In this document: positions 36,054 to 47,820 of the stretch, in pieces
Layout of the letters: each line of letters opens with the position of its first letter
How positions within the stretch are numbered: the stretch's first letter is position 1
NCBI GenBank assembly: GCA_023159155.1
Contig: JAJNNX010000051.1
Coordinates: 186,001 to 250,000 of the forward strand
DNA length: 64,000 nt
Direction: 5' to 3'
Source: Ustulina deusta
Taxonomy: Eukaryota > Ascomycota > Sordariomycetes > Xylariales > Xylariaceae
Notes under the pieces: generated by a model
What the model saw: the letters and a program-made list of their open reading frames with translations, nothing else
The model's database searches: none
What the model was told of the DNA's origin: nothing
Translations under genes and position numbers: made by a program

Positions 36054-37462
36054 GTATCTGTAGTAGCCGGTGGCTGCGGCGTGTTGTTCGCGGACGTGAA
36101 GGTGTGGGAGTATGTCTTGCCCAGCAAAAGAAGATCAGACTGGGGTTCTGGTCGTGTATCGAAACGTCTTGTGCCCGAACGCTGTTTCTTTATCTACCCT
36201 ATCCGCCGTGTCTAGATGCTCGGATGTCGGACCGTACGAGTGGGATGGGGGGACTGCGTCGTATAACCGGTTCTCATGGTGTACGAGACGTCCAACTTTT
36301 TGTATCATCATAACTCGGCATCATCGTATATACTAGACGGCCGGTGCATTCGTTAGGCGTTCTTGTCGTTGTAGCCCTCCTTCGTCTACCTAGAAACTCG
36401 TTCGCATGGTTCATTGAACTACAAACCCCTTTCGACTGAGTCGTTATTACCATACCTCTCCGCGTTTCTCATATTGATGAATGGAGACCAACATGGCCCG
36501 AGATGAGCAGGGGAGCCAGATGCACAATATATCAAGGGATACCCAGCGGTTCAGAGCGCAAAGCTGATCTATTAATGTTGCCATTGGTATTATAGTACGT
36601 GCAGTGTTGTGTAAACCGAAGAACACAGAACCAAACCGCTCCAGGTGACTGGGCTTTAATGTTGTCGTCGACAACCCAATAATAACGCCGTTCCATCTAA
36701 AACGCCTGGCGGGAATAAATGAAAATTGCCAACCCCCCCTTGCAACCTGTTTCTGGCCCTCCGTTTGTTTCCCGTGACCCCAAGTTTCCGATGTCTCCCC
36801 GCTTGATGCTGTATGCTATGTGCCTCCCGTCTCTCGACCGATAATACTCAGACCTGGAAATGCTCAAAGGAATGTGCTAGTGGGGTATAGTGAGAACGAA
36901 TGAATGACTGATGGGAAGGGCGATTATAACGAGAGTATGGCTGCGTCTGCAATTGCGGTAGGGAAGGGGAAAAAAAACAAAATAACGAAAGAAGAGAGAG
37001 GGGGGGACGATGGCATATCGTGTAGTGATTGTGATTTAGCACCCCAAGACGCCAACAAGTGTGTCTGAGGTCCTAGCGGACATGAAAGAATGAAGAAAAC
37101 GCCTAATGCTATGCTGCCAGCGCAGCCATGCGTGTGATCACATCGAGAAGACTTGCGTCCAATTCCATGCTTTTGATGTTCAGACCCCAAAAAGCCTCTT
37201 CTGAAGCGAGAACCGTGGAGACGCAAGCCTCGGTGTCACAAGTATGTCTGTCTCTGCAGGAATGTTGTTTAGGCGCGTTGTAAACCCGATGAGTTGGCGA
37301 CTTGGGACCACTGGAAACGGCTGACGAAAAGACATCATCCTATGACTCCACTTCCGGAAGACCTAGCTCACTGTATACCGGGCGGGAAACGCCATCTTCA
37401 TCTCGAGTCGCAGTGCTGAACATATCATGATGCCAAACCTGCTTAGTGCCGTGGTGTTCGTC
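36054..37462. other. Convergent intergenic region
   Basis: About 1.4 kb between the COX14-like gene and the 3' end of the unknown gene on the minus strand. No gene is supported. Poly-G runs occur near 37001-37005. It is probably 3' UTR sequence plus unstructured DNA. Confidence 0.5.
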
Positions 37463-38573
37463 CTACGAGATGATGATGTGGTTGAAATGTCCCGGAATCT
37501 TCATACGGCATTTCTCGCAGTCGGCTCGGTATCCTATACTGAAGCTTTTCTTCATGCCGGGTTGAAGGGTCCAATTGTTAAGAGTATGCTTGCTGCGACT
37601 ATGACCATACTTTCCGCGTGGTGACGGCGTGGCTGGTGCAGAAGAGGGCGAACCGCCATCGGTATCCATCATAGCGGCATCAGAGTCGGCAGGTTGCGGA
37701 GACATTCGGATGTTGGGATGAAGCGGCATCGCATTTGGACTCGTTGAATGTGTCATATGGGGCAGGTGTGGGCGCTGGAGCTGAGCCATGACGGGAGAGC
37801 AGTTGTCTAGCACCATACCGGGACTTCCTGGCGCATCCTCGCCGCCGTTTTCACTAATAGGCGACGGTAAGCGTCGGTTCTGCACCATGGACCACTCGGT
37901 GGTTCCGTCGAGCGATCGGGGTACTGTTGGGTCCTGCTGGGGATACAATTGAGCAGAGGGAATGGCGTTGCTGTTCTGTAACAAGGTGATACTGTCGCCC
38001 TCGTTTGCGGATGGCACAGCGCCCCAACTGTTGCCTCGAACCTGAGCTGCGAATGTGCAGTGGATGGGCGTGGGCATTCGTCCGGCAATGTTCGCGGCCA
38101 TCGCATCAGGGCGCATAGAGCAAGATCGGAGCAGGTCGACCGAACAAAAGCCATCGATGGCCATATCGGCGTCCTGGTCCACTTCCATCGGCGGCATCGA
38201 CGACGATTGATACGTCTGCGCATCTTCTGGGTCGGAATCCGAGCTCGAAGGCGTCATGGTATTGTTGGGCAGGAAGTTCAAAGGGCCCGACCAGCGTTTT
38301 TGCGTCGGCGACATTCGTAGTGGGAGAGACTGCAAGCGTTTCTGGTAGAAGTAAGCTACTGGGTGTTTCCAGCCCGCCGGTCGGCTGATGCTGCACTGGA
38401 GACGGCAGAACAAGTCCTGGTGAACCGTATCACAACATGTCACGATGCACAACACTTACATTGCGATGTTCGGTGAAGCCTAGCGGGCCGTTCGCAGCGC
38501 CGTCGAGCTCGCCTTCCTCCTCATCTCGCCCCCGCTTCCGCATCGCCTCTGGCCATTGATGATGGTCCGACAT
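37463..38573 (-). CDS. Conserved-looking protein of unknown function, probably nuclear
   Basis: Exons 38460-38573 and 37463-38416 (phase-0 intron GTAAGT...CACCAG) give 355 residues. The N-terminus has the basic/acidic patch MRKRGRDEEEGELDG. The middle is Ser/Pro/Met-rich and disordered, with many SP and TP sites (SDSDPEDAQTYQSS, SPSSAPATPSPRGKYGHS). The most ordered part is the C-terminus: NNWTLQPGMKKSFSIGYRAD followed by CEKCRMKIPGHFNHIIIS. A CxxC pair beside basic residues suggests metal binding or a PARP-type/ring-like end, but I cannot assign a family. The splice joins two frames of similar composition at a strong donor, which supports the model. Upstream lies a CACACTC microsatellite. 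Confidence 0.7.
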
Positions 38574-38674
38574 GGTGATGGTGGGGATGACAATGATGGT
38601 GGTGATAACGGTGCACACACGCACTCACACACTCTCACGCGCACTCACTCCCAGACGCACACGACTCTGAGCCG

Positions 38675-38708
38675 AAGTGGTTCGAGTGGTTCGAGTGGTT
38701 CGAGTGTA
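38675..38708. repeat. 10-bp tandem repeat, three copies
   Basis: GTGGTTCGAG is repeated three times in tandem about 100 bp upstream of the unknown gene. Confidence 0.85.
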
Positions 38709-39599
38709 AGGCTTGTTGATAGGGCAGAGAGTGGCGAACTTGTTGGGAGAACTATTAATAATAGACGGGACGATTATAGTGACAGTATGTACGATGGGCA
38801 ATTAACTCGGGGTTTGTTCGGACGGTCAGTTGGACCGAGTGCTCGCAGGGAAGCCGAGGGAAGGAAGAGCGAAAAAGATGAGATGATGAAGAGCTCAAGC
38901 GGGGGATTTTGAGTCGTGGCTGGGGTCCAGCAGCCAAAGCTCCAAGCTCCTCCCTCTTCCGTCTCCAATCCAATTACCACACAGCCTCCGAGGAATAAAC
39001 CGAATAAACAGGATAAGCAGAATAGACAGAAGCGACAGGATAAAGTGCGAGTTGTTGCATCAACACAGAAAAGAGGAGAGAGAAAAGAGAACAGTGGAAA
39101 AAGAAAAGAGTATATAGTTAGTAGGAAAGAGATATGACGATAATCACAAGAGATGGCTAGAAGATCAACCACTCCCTCGGATCCCTCTGGAATGAAGGTT
39201 GGCTATTTTTTCTCACAACCACGACCTCACCCTTTGTATGTATCCGCAATACCCAAGACACCAAGTACCAAATAGTGAGGGAATCGAGTGCAACCGAAAC
39301 ACGCCGAAGGGGATAGCGAACTCTATGAAGAATATGGAAACAAAAGAAACTGTATATTTAGATAGAAATATATATGAGTGATTAGGAGGAGAACTGTTGT
39401 GGGCAAGATGAGGAAGTAAGAAAAAGAGCCAGTCGGTGCACAGACAGTACCTAACTGTAGGGACTATCTTAGTCACTCCCGTAGTAAGATGCTTCCTGGA
39501 TAGCCTGTATAACGGAGAGTTTATGTTGACCGTGGAGAAGACTCGTAAGCTAGGTACCGTAGAACGGCGTAAGTGGATTAGGTAATGCACCCCGGCCTT

Positions 39600-39960
39600 T
39601 TACTGTGGAGATACCTTAGGTAAAGTTAGGTGCAGTTGCTTACCTTATCCAGAGTCAAACCTTGGCGCACCTACCTGTTAGCAGCACTGCTTTGATACAG
39701 AGTCAGTACCTTAAGTAAGTACCTACCTAACGTACCTTTAAGAGGCACCTGCCCTTTAGTGGCATCAGTATAAGCTGCTGTATTATAATGCAATAGGTAC
39801 CTAGAGTAAGTACCTATGTACTTATGTAGGTTAGGTTGGTTAGTACCTAGGTAGTAGAATAGGTTTGCCTAGTCCCACCTGCAGTGATCGGCCTATACAG
39901 TACAAACTACAGTGACCATACTGTATCGATATACACCTTATTTTACTGGGTCGGTACCTA
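39600..39960. repeat. Dense GGTACCTAGG-type repeat cluster
   Basis: Overlapping direct and inverted copies of CCTTAGGTA, AGTACCTACC, AGGTACCTAGAG and TAGTACCTAGGTAG over ~350 bp. It is the strongest of the several such clusters in this window. Confidence 0.8.
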
Positions 39961-41219
39961 CTTTCAATTCTTTGTTGCCATCTTTTCTCCTGCAAACTAC
40001 AACAACGAACCACGGAGAAGAACTCCCATGTTCTAGACTTCGCACTTCATATGACGTGTCATTGTGGCTCTTGGTGTCTTACGGTACCTTGGCATCTTGA
40101 AGCCGCCATGAACACCAAACGATCCATGGAATGAATACCAGCCATCAACCAGCAAGGCTACACCGACATGGTGAATCCCAGCAGAACGGAGAGCAGTGCT
40201 TTGGAGAATAATACTAGTATAGGCAGGTGAGGACCGAGTCTCCGACGGTTTTGCAGCCAATGAACTACCAATGTGACCAAGTATCGGAGCGCGCTATTCT
40301 GACCGAATCTGCTTTCGCATGCTTAGTTTCAGGTGTGCTTCATCCCAAAAAGAAGGGGTCGCATCATTGGGAACATCATTTGGCTGCGACCTCGTCAGCC
40401 CAACCGCTGTCGTCACACAACGACACCCCAACAAGTCTGACTCGTTGCACCATTGACAGGCTCATGTGCCGACATAGGTGTCCCTATTGGATGAAACTCT
40501 CCGGTCGTGTTTCGTTTTGTTTCTTCCCCTGGGTTGGGGGAATTCGAACGCTCTGAGTGGAGAGACCACAGTAACCTTCACCATGGCCGAGTAGATGGTT
40601 AGGGATGGACTACGGGAGTACAGATTGCGCCTCACGCAACCGCTTTAAACGCGCTTTTTTCCATCGATGCGCGCGTCACCGCATACCTACCTATCTCTCA
40701 TCGCCTCATCGTCCTACCCCTTGTGTATCCCCAGCTGCAAATCACGCCCAGCCCTAGTGGCTCTGGGGCTCGTTTTGGGACATCGACCCCTGATTTTGGG
40801 TCGTGTAAGTGTTGCCGATCCAACAAGCACTGACCCGATAGGATCCCCCACCGATTGCGACGTTGTTCGACTGCGGGGTCTATCTAGGTAGCACATGCAT
40901 TTTGTCGCTACCGAATCTATGAATGCATGTTCCTTCTACTTAGGAAGTGCATCGCTGCCAGGACCCGAAGCCCATTGTTGGCTAGCATTTCTCACGCGTA
41001 TCACTGAAAACATATGCATGTTGGCTCAATCTCCACACCTGATATCCCGAGGAGCCACCTCGAAGATCATGGCATGGATTCCATTTTCTGTAGATTCCTT
41101 GAATACCGTTCGGGGGTAGCTGAGATACAGCTTATTCATGGTCATCCACACCTTTCTTGCCCCCACACCGCCAACAAATATAACGTATTCGCAGACCTAG
41201 GTAGCACAAGCAGACCTGT

Positions 41220-42429
41220 TTAATCGGACGAGCTCTCCGTATCTGTTATCTCTTCCCAATGTGCCTTGCCACCTCTTGAGGGCCACGGACCATATTTCTG
41301 ACAGCCGCTATCACAGCGGTAACAGAGACCCTTGAGGTTACCTCCTTCCATAAACACAGTAGAGAAGCCCATATTCTGCCCTGGCCCCAGTTCTTCGCAG
41401 CGATGGCAATAACGTGGGTAGCGCCCCTGGGGCGGGTGATGTGTGAAGGTGAATTTGAGTACGTCAGCAGCAACTGCGGGTACTTCATCTATGAGAGAAG
41501 CGAAGGCGACGTTATTAATCCCATACTGGATGGAGTGCAGGGCAGTAGCTAGAACTGGTCGGAATGCCTTGCCCGCAGGTAAAGCCTCCGCATATACTTC
41601 TCGAACGATGTCAAACAGTTCGGTCGTGTCGAGCCGCCTCTTTCTGCGAGCTTGAAATGCAGGCACTTTGGTGAACACCATATGGCCAAAAGCTCCCTCC
41701 AATGATTGGCACAGGTCAGGGAGCAGAAAGTAGTCGGCCATGTTGAAAATATCCACTACGATATTACAATCGGAGTTAGCAATCGTCTTCGGCGTGACTA
41801 GTTGGTGTTTTGGGGGCATAGACAGCCCTGAGACATGGATATAGCCCAAACAAGACCCTCAATACCCTTGGAAATGGCACGCGAAGACTAGAAACGACGT
41901 GAAGTATTACTCACTACAGAGGCGCGTGAATGATCGTTCCCCTTGCAATTTTTCCCAATCCGCGGCTATCGACAAGTCAGCGGACAACGGCATCGGGTCG
42001 TATCGCAGCTTTGACATCAGTCCGAGTGCAAGTACTCACGACGACCGTAGATATGCTTGATGATCGAGTCAACAGCGTCTTCGTTGAACTCCTCAATACG
42101 GATGGTTTTCGTTTTAGCTTCCTGTCCCGAATATGTTAAGTCAATCATACAAAATTGTCAAAATTGTCGCATACCTGGAAGCCTCCCAGGAGCGCTTTCC
42201 TGAACCACTGGCTCCGTTGGGCGAGGATCGCGCGGTGGAGATTCCATGTCTTCGCGCCGCATTGTACGACTACGTCGGAGAGGGACGCCAGATCGAGTAG
42301 ACTGCTTCGCATCAGCCCTTTCCGACTTGCTCGCCGGGGTAGGAGGGCCATACGCACTCTTTCTGGAAATCCTGACTTGCAGTGTCTGAGTCCATCATCA
42401 TGTAGGTTATTGAGATGCGGTTTATGCAA
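41220..42429 (-). CDS. BTB/POZ domain protein with C-terminal cysteine motif
   Basis: Four exons, 42175-42429, 42040-42121, 41915-41965 and 41220-41755, give 307 residues. The BTB fold is clear: LASLSDVVVQCGAKTWNLHR, AILAQRSQWFRKALLGGFQ, TIRIEEFNEDAVDSIIKHIY and MDIFNMADYFLLPDLCQSLE. These correspond to the beta-hairpin, the two central helices and the last helices of a POZ domain. BTB proteins dimerise and often recruit targets to Cullin-3 or chromatin. The C-terminus has two cysteine pairs, RYCHRCEELG and GLCYRCDSGC, about 30 residues apart, which look metal-binding. The start is uncertain: an ATG at codon 27 (MALLPRRASRKG) would also work. The third intron (41756-41914) was chosen so the frame reads LCMDIFNMADY. 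Confidence 0.82.
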
Positions 42430-42889
42430 TAAATTTCTTGTGTGGGAAACGGACGAGACACAATTTCGAACCCAGGAAATGAGGAAGGTGAAGAAGAGGA
42501 GTGAGTTGGCGACCGTCAGATAGAACGGTTAGTTAGAAACTAGCAACACATAATAGGTGAAGTTAGGTATGTTTGCCCTGTCGTGGATCCGATGGAATGA
42601 GCAGCCACACAAATAGAGAGCCTCCCCACCTAGTAGGGTTGTTTGCACATTCGCTTCTAGACTGCGAACCTTTATATCAGGCAGTCTCGCCAATTCCTTC
42701 TTGCAGTGTAACGGGCGGGACGAATAGGATGAGGATCAACAACTACCTGGTGCTTAGGCACCCGACTCTCAAGACTGCCCCGACCTTGGCTACTAACTTC
42801 AACAACATCGAAGCAGAACACACTACCAACAACAGCATCTTTGCTCCTCAACTCCCCCACCTGCCGCACGAATTGCCTAGCCCCAAATG
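42430..42889. other. Short intergenic region
   Basis: About 460 bp with no supported gene, between the BTB gene and the decayed dehydrogenase. It may include decayed 3' sequence of that pseudogene. Confidence 0.4.
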
Positions 42890-43382
42890 CCCCAAGAGCT
42901 ACTGCGGCGGCCTCGCCAAGCGTGACACACTCCCGCCCATGAGCGAGCGATCCGTCTTCTCCCCTACGATGATCACGTACCTGGCGCGAGACTGATATAT
43001 CCCATCCCGCCCACGCAATCGATGATCGCATCCACCTCGAATGCTTCGACGGCGCTTTAAACACCCGAGGGAGATGTCGTGTACTCTCCCACCTCCGCGC
43101 ACGAACACCGCATTCCGCCCTGAACACGGGCCCAGGCCCATCCACCCGCCCGCCTCCGCGATCCGGATCGTGTACATCCCCGTCCAGGCTACACTAGCAT
43201 AGCGTCCGTGAAGTCCCAGCCGACAATACTCTCTGGTTCTCTGCGCCGGGCCTGGGAAGCGAGTTCGTGGGTATGTCCATGAGTTGGGTGGCTATGGGGT
43301 TCGGAGCGATTGCTCTCGCCTCGATTACGAGGTGGTGAGCGGACCCCCTCCCCCCCCTTCGAGCAGCGCCACCCGGCTCCAT
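42890..43382 (-). pseudogene. Decayed medium-chain (zinc-type) dehydrogenase/quinone oxidoreductase
   Basis: Three minus-strand pieces in different frames match the order of a medium-chain dehydrogenase. Near 43340-43240: HHLVIEARAIAPNPIATQLM, resembling the N-terminal catalytic domain. Near 43235-43200: ESIVGWDFTDAM, resembling the GWDFAG motif. Near 43060-42900: AFEVDAIIDCVGGMGYISLA, then after a frame change RYVIIVGEKTDRSLMGGSVS. The last two resemble the end of the Rossmann domain and the downstream IVGDKT-RS-MGGS motif of fungal members. About 170 residues between the second and third pieces are missing and at least two frameshifts are present. No functional product is possible. The family call is from motif order and is my inference. 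Confidence 0.65.
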
Positions 43383-44312
43383 TTACTTATTCATAGGTAC
43401 CTCACGACTACTGCGGGTGCAGTCTCGTACGTCTGTCTGAGTACGTAAGCAAGTACCTACGAGATCCACCAGCGGGTTTTGTCTGCAAGTCAGCGGGTAC
43501 GCACTAACGGTGCATCAGCCAGTTCCCTGCCACCGTCGATGTCGCCGTCGAACTTGGTTGCAGACGCGATTAATCAGAGTGGTTTTTCTTTCTCTCTGTG
43601 ATACGATATCGCCGTTTCGACGTTTTCGGCGGATTCAATGACAAACTACCGTATCCGACAACATCAATTTGTCTCCCGGCCATACTGTTGTTGCGTCGTC
43701 AGGCCGAAACGGAAGGGGTGGAAGAGTATATGAAACCCCTTTGGTTGACACCTATGTATCCCACCATAGCGCCGTGACGAACAGTTGCTATATTGTTTTT
43801 TCTTTTTCGCGGGCGAACACTTCGCGTGTAGAGTATTAGAGTACGGGGACGAGTTATAGCTCTCGCCGTTGACCCGATGAACCCCTGAAAATACAATATC
43901 GAAGTGCTGTGTAGGAATGCCTTTTTTGAGAGACAAGAATGTGGTTAGTTCTGACGGGTAGAAGGGCCAGAAAGGATTTATCAGAAGATAGTCTATCATC
44001 TTGTTATTGCTTTTGTAGAATTCGAAGTTACAGCCCACGAGCCTGGATGGAGTTAGTATTCTGCTCACCTTGACCGTTTGAATGGGGCGAAGGGCGATTG
44101 CGCCAATCATTGATCAAGCGATTAGGTAGTTCAGGCACCCCCACCCTTGAAGGTTCTGTCTTCGGTCCATGACCCCACCAGATGTCAAGTTCTTTTTCCG
44201 ACCGCTCCCCCATCTCCATCGCGGTAGTCAGTCACAATGGTGTGTCGCAGCCATCGATGGCTCTGTCTAATACGAGAGTAATTCCAGATGGCTGACATGT
44301 CTCTGTATCCAG
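43383..44312. other. Intergenic region
   Basis: About 930 bp. A 148-codon minus-strand frame (43664-44110) has no recognisable signature, a poor start context and a Lys/Asn-rich end, so I do not call it a gene. A GGTACCT piece lies near 43400 and GTACGTAAGCAAGTACCTACG at 43441. Confidence 0.45.
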
Positions 44313-44939
44313 GCGATCAAGCACAACGCAGATTCGTGCGTTCCCATCTTCCACTTCCTCGCCGCCCACACGAATAATGTGATGTTAGCAGACATGCAGA
44401 GAAGAACCGTACGCTCCCCGAGCCCGATATTTGCGATGGCCGAAACAAATCGATTGATCAATGTGCACCGAATGAGCGGAATGACTGGCATGGATAACCA
44501 GACTTCCGAAACGCTTGGCCAAGACGGGTAGCATGCCACTTCGGCCGGGAGGCTGGCATTCCCGTCTCGCGGCCCGCGCCATCGGTATCGCCGTCGACTT
44601 CCGCCGCCAGAACCTCAGCGAGGAGTCACATGCCGCCAATGTCGCCCGTCGCACGGCCTACAAGGAGCGCCTGATCGTCTTGCCCCGCAAGGGCACCAAG
44701 CATCCCAAGGCCGGCGACAGCAAGGACATCGACCTCAGCAGGGCCCAGACCGTCTCGAGCGTCAGCGCTTCCCTGCCTATCCATCATCCCCGCCGGCGAG
44801 GGTATCTCCGAGATCAAGAAGAGCGACATACCCGCAGCCATCGAGGATGGTGCCTGCGCCGCCCTCTGCAAGCGAGAAGCGACGCGAGACTGGCGGGCGT
44901 GCGGAAAAGCAGGCCGAGGACAAGGCCAACACGAAATAG
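44313..44939 (+). pseudogene. RPL13: Ribosomal protein eL13 (RPL13) pseudogene
   Basis: Pieces of eL13 occur in order on the plus strand. AIKHN follows an intron-like acceptor (TCTGTATCCAG) at 44313. EAGIP appears near 44549, then after a frame change RLAARAIGIAVDFRRQNLSE, NVARRTAYKERLIVLPRKGT and KHPKAGDSKD. After another frame change come IIPAGEGISEIKKSDIPAAI and then ARSDARLAGVRKSR. Codons for roughly residues 6-80 of the protein are replaced by unrelated sequence. At least three frameshifts break the rest. A functional eL13 is an essential 60S subunit protein of about 210 residues, so the working gene must be elsewhere. Retention of an intron boundary suggests a DNA-level duplicate rather than a processed copy. 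Confidence 0.8.
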
Positions 44940-45562
44940 ACGCGAAGACAACGAGGCATGAGAATCCTAAAGGAACGACTGACTGCACGGGAGTATTACC
45001 GCCGGGCATTCGCCGGTTGCGTGTTGTTGGTTGCTGGGCGGCCGTGGTCGGTTGGCTCTTGCGGTTACTATAGTCCCCCTCCGCGTGCGCGTGTCAGCGG
45101 CGGTCAGGGACGAGGGCGTGGATCCAGCAGGGGATGATTCATTATTTCCCGCCTTGCGAAACCGCCAAAAAAAACCCCCCCAAGCAGCATTGCATTGTAT
45201 CTCCCGGCTTGCTTTCGGTCGTACGCTATCGTAAATGAAGGGCCAAAAAAAGAAAGAAAAATCCCAAAAATTACGCTGGCTCACTCATGCTCCCGCGGGT
45301 GATGTGAACTGTGTATTCTCTGTTTGTGACATGACCGCAAGTAGGGGGGGATTGGTCCCGTGTTCCGAGGTGATACGGACGTCTGCTCATGCAGGTCTTG
45401 TATGTACTGGATACTGTGTGTAGTCGATCAATCTATAAAACAACCAACAACACCATCGTAGGTAGAAAAAAACATCGCTCGCGCAATCAAAACCCGACAT
45501 CCCCGTCATCTCCTCCTTTTCAGTTTCTCGTCGTCGTCCCCCGTCTCAATATATAGTAGGTA
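44940..45562. other. Intergenic region
   Basis: About 620 bp between the eL13 pseudogene and the 3' end of the armadillo gene. No gene is supported; overlapping open frames on both strands lack signatures. Confidence 0.5.
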
Positions 45563-47820
45563 CTATACGCCCGCTTCCCGCGCTTCCCCCTTCCCGCCAT
45601 CTCCGCTGCCCCCCCTCTCACGCAGCACCCGCTGTCCGCCCTCCCGCAGGAGCTTCTCCAACGTCCCTCTCGAGACGTCCGGGAGGTCCCCCGGACACCG
45701 CCGCAGCAGCTCCGCGACGAGCACGAGCGCGTTCTCCCGGTCGACGTCGCCCATGTTCTTCCGAGCCCCTGGCGTCGCCGCCGCGCTCGTCGGGGCCTGC
45801 GCCTCGAGGCCCGCGAGCTTCGCGATCTCCAAAGATGATGATGACGATGACGCCGGCTCGGCTTCCGATGGTGATGGCGATGGCGATGGCGGCGTCGCCT
45901 GCTCGCCTGTCACCACCTCCGCTATCGCGGCGACTAGCTCCGCCCGGTGCATGGCCCGCGAGACTGCTGCTGCGCCCTCCGGCGTGCGCGCCATCAGCGC
46001 AAAGACGAAGAGGAGCTCGGACCGCAGGGCTGGGAACTTGGTTTGTAGACTTAGGCGCAGCATGGCGTCCGTGATTGTGCTGTGGGTTGAGTAGAAGGTC
46101 TTGAGGGACGGCCGCGAATCCGGTTGGGACTCGACGGTGGCGGGGGATGTGGAGGGTGTTGAGGCCGGTGGTGATGATGGGTCTGTTGGGACTTTGCTTT
46201 GGGAAACAGGTGGACTGTCGGGGGAGTGCAAGACACGGCAGACGGTCGTGATGGCTCTTGCTGTCTCCATTTGCGTCGGCTCTTGGTCCGAACGCTGGTT
46301 TAGATCGATGAGCAAATGCAGCTTGGAGCGACCGTGTGAAGGGGAGTCCGGGTCCTCGCTGAGCGGCGCGCAGATGCGATGCACGTTTGCGGGACAGCCT
46401 ACGAGGAGGAGCCTGGTGAGAGAGACTGCGTCGAACTGGACTTGTGTTTGCATGTCTAGGTCCCAGATGCGCGGGAGTACCTCTGGCTCGAGGAGTCCTG
46501 CGTTGCCGAGTGTCGGCTTATTTTCAGCTGGGATGGAGAGGTTCTTGAGGAAACTAAGAATAGAGTGTAAGAGACCCGCGTCAGCATTTGTGGGATCGGC
46601 GAGATTGTCGATGAGCGGTTTGTGGATGGCACGTTGTTGAACGAGGTAGATGCATTTCTCGTCCGAGCGAGCAATGTTGCCTAGCATGAGACAGGCTGCT
46701 GATCGAAGCGGAATGTGTAGTGTTGAGAGCCAGCCCTGAAGTGTCTGGACCTCGGAGCCATCCAAGGAACATGATGATGTAAATAGATAGTGTGCGGATA
46801 AGTCAGCCAGCGTCGCCGTGAACGCGGTCTGGACTTGTTTAAGCTGCGCTTCAGTGTCGGGGCCGTCCTGGGAAGCGTCAATGCTCTCGCACGCCGTGAA
46901 GAATGTTTGAAGTATGAGATTGATGGCGCCCGACGTTTCTAGGAACGTTTGTTGGAATTGCTCCTGACTGAGGTAGGTTAAAGCCACGGAGGCCTGTCCG
47001 AGGAAATCTTCAGCATCGATTGGTGAAGGCTGAGTGTTGGCTAGACTCAGCAAGACGAAAGGAGTGCCAGGATGTACTAGATTTGCCTCGGGTTCTGTGT
47101 CTGCATTAGCTGACTGCCCCTCGACTACTTTCTCATGTTGAGAATGTGTTTTTTCTTACCCTGCCCGGCTACAAAACCAAGCAGCTTGCAAATGTAACTC
47201 ATCAATGGAGCTGCATTCTCTAGTCTTGGCCCGGATATAAGACTGACAAGCTCAGGGTTTATACCAGCTTGGTAAATGGCTTTCTGGGCAGGTTCTGTTA
47301 TTAAATCAGCAAAGATCCCAGCTTCACGCGTAGTTTCGCCTTACCGTAGTCAACAGTTATGTTGAACAAGACGGGTATAACAAAAGCCAGGATTGAATCG
47401 TCGTTCAACAACGATACAATGCTTGGTAGACAGCCTGAGGCAACGACTCTTGCTCTATTCTCATCTAGAATCGAATCAGTGATCGATTCGGATTCTGCCG
47501 GTGACTCCCCTCCGCTGACCTTTATCGGCTGATGAATTGCCGATGATGCGCAGGCACTGGACAATGAGGGTAGATCTCACGCCCGGGGTCGACACAACCG
47601 AGCAGAAGAATTCGAGAAGACCGGATTCGCCCAGGGGTGTCCTGTTTGGCTCGACACGAGCAGCATCGCCCACCTTTTGGGCAAGAAGATCCAGGTCTGG
47701 CGATCCGGGCTCCGTTTTCCACAGGTTCCCGGCGATATCAGCTACTCTTTGCAGAGCCTTAGTCTGCTGGACTTCATTGTCGGGGACATTGTCGAAGAGT
47801 TGGCTGATGGAGCCGGACAT
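45563..47820 (-). CDS. Armadillo-repeat protein, RAP1GDS1/SmgGDS-like
   Basis: Four exons: 47520-47820, 47345-47464, 47160-47294 and 45563-47094, giving 695 residues; all introns are phase 1. The product starts MSGSISQLFDNVPDNEVQQT. It is helical with armadillo-like repeats, for example LLEFFCSVVSTPGVRSTLIV, SGCLPSIVSLLNDDSILAFV, IPVLFNITVDYE and IPLRSAACLMLGNIARSDEK. LQTKFPALRSELLFVFALMA lies near the C-terminus. The LMLGNIARSDE motif and overall plan match RAP1GDS1/SmgGDS, a chaperone and exchange factor for prenylated Rho/Rap small GTPases. Ser/Pro-rich inserts (SPPASTPSTSPATVES; SPSPSPSEAEPASSSSS) interrupt the repeats. Other armadillo proteins cannot be excluded without a search. Confidence 0.8.

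Larger units (their letters stand above)
38574..41219. other. Gene-poor region with microsatellites and GGTACCTA cluster
   Basis: About 2.6 kb without a supported gene. It contains ACACGCACTCACACACTC near 38614-38660, three GTGGTTCGAG units at 38675-38705, and a dense GGTACCTAGG cluster at 39600-39960. Open frames at 40227-40556 and 40667-41119 lack signatures. Confidence 0.5.

Noticed and set aside
42455..42490. tRNA-like T-loop (GGTTCGAA) on the minus strand
   Set aside because: No matching acceptor stem, D-arm or anticodon arm is visible around it.
43664..44110. 148-codon minus-strand frame
   Set aside because: No recognisable domain and no support from splicing or composition; cannot be told from chance.
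44626..45009. 127-codon minus-strand frame
   Set aside because: It lies opposite the eL13 pseudogene remnants, which explain the sequence better.
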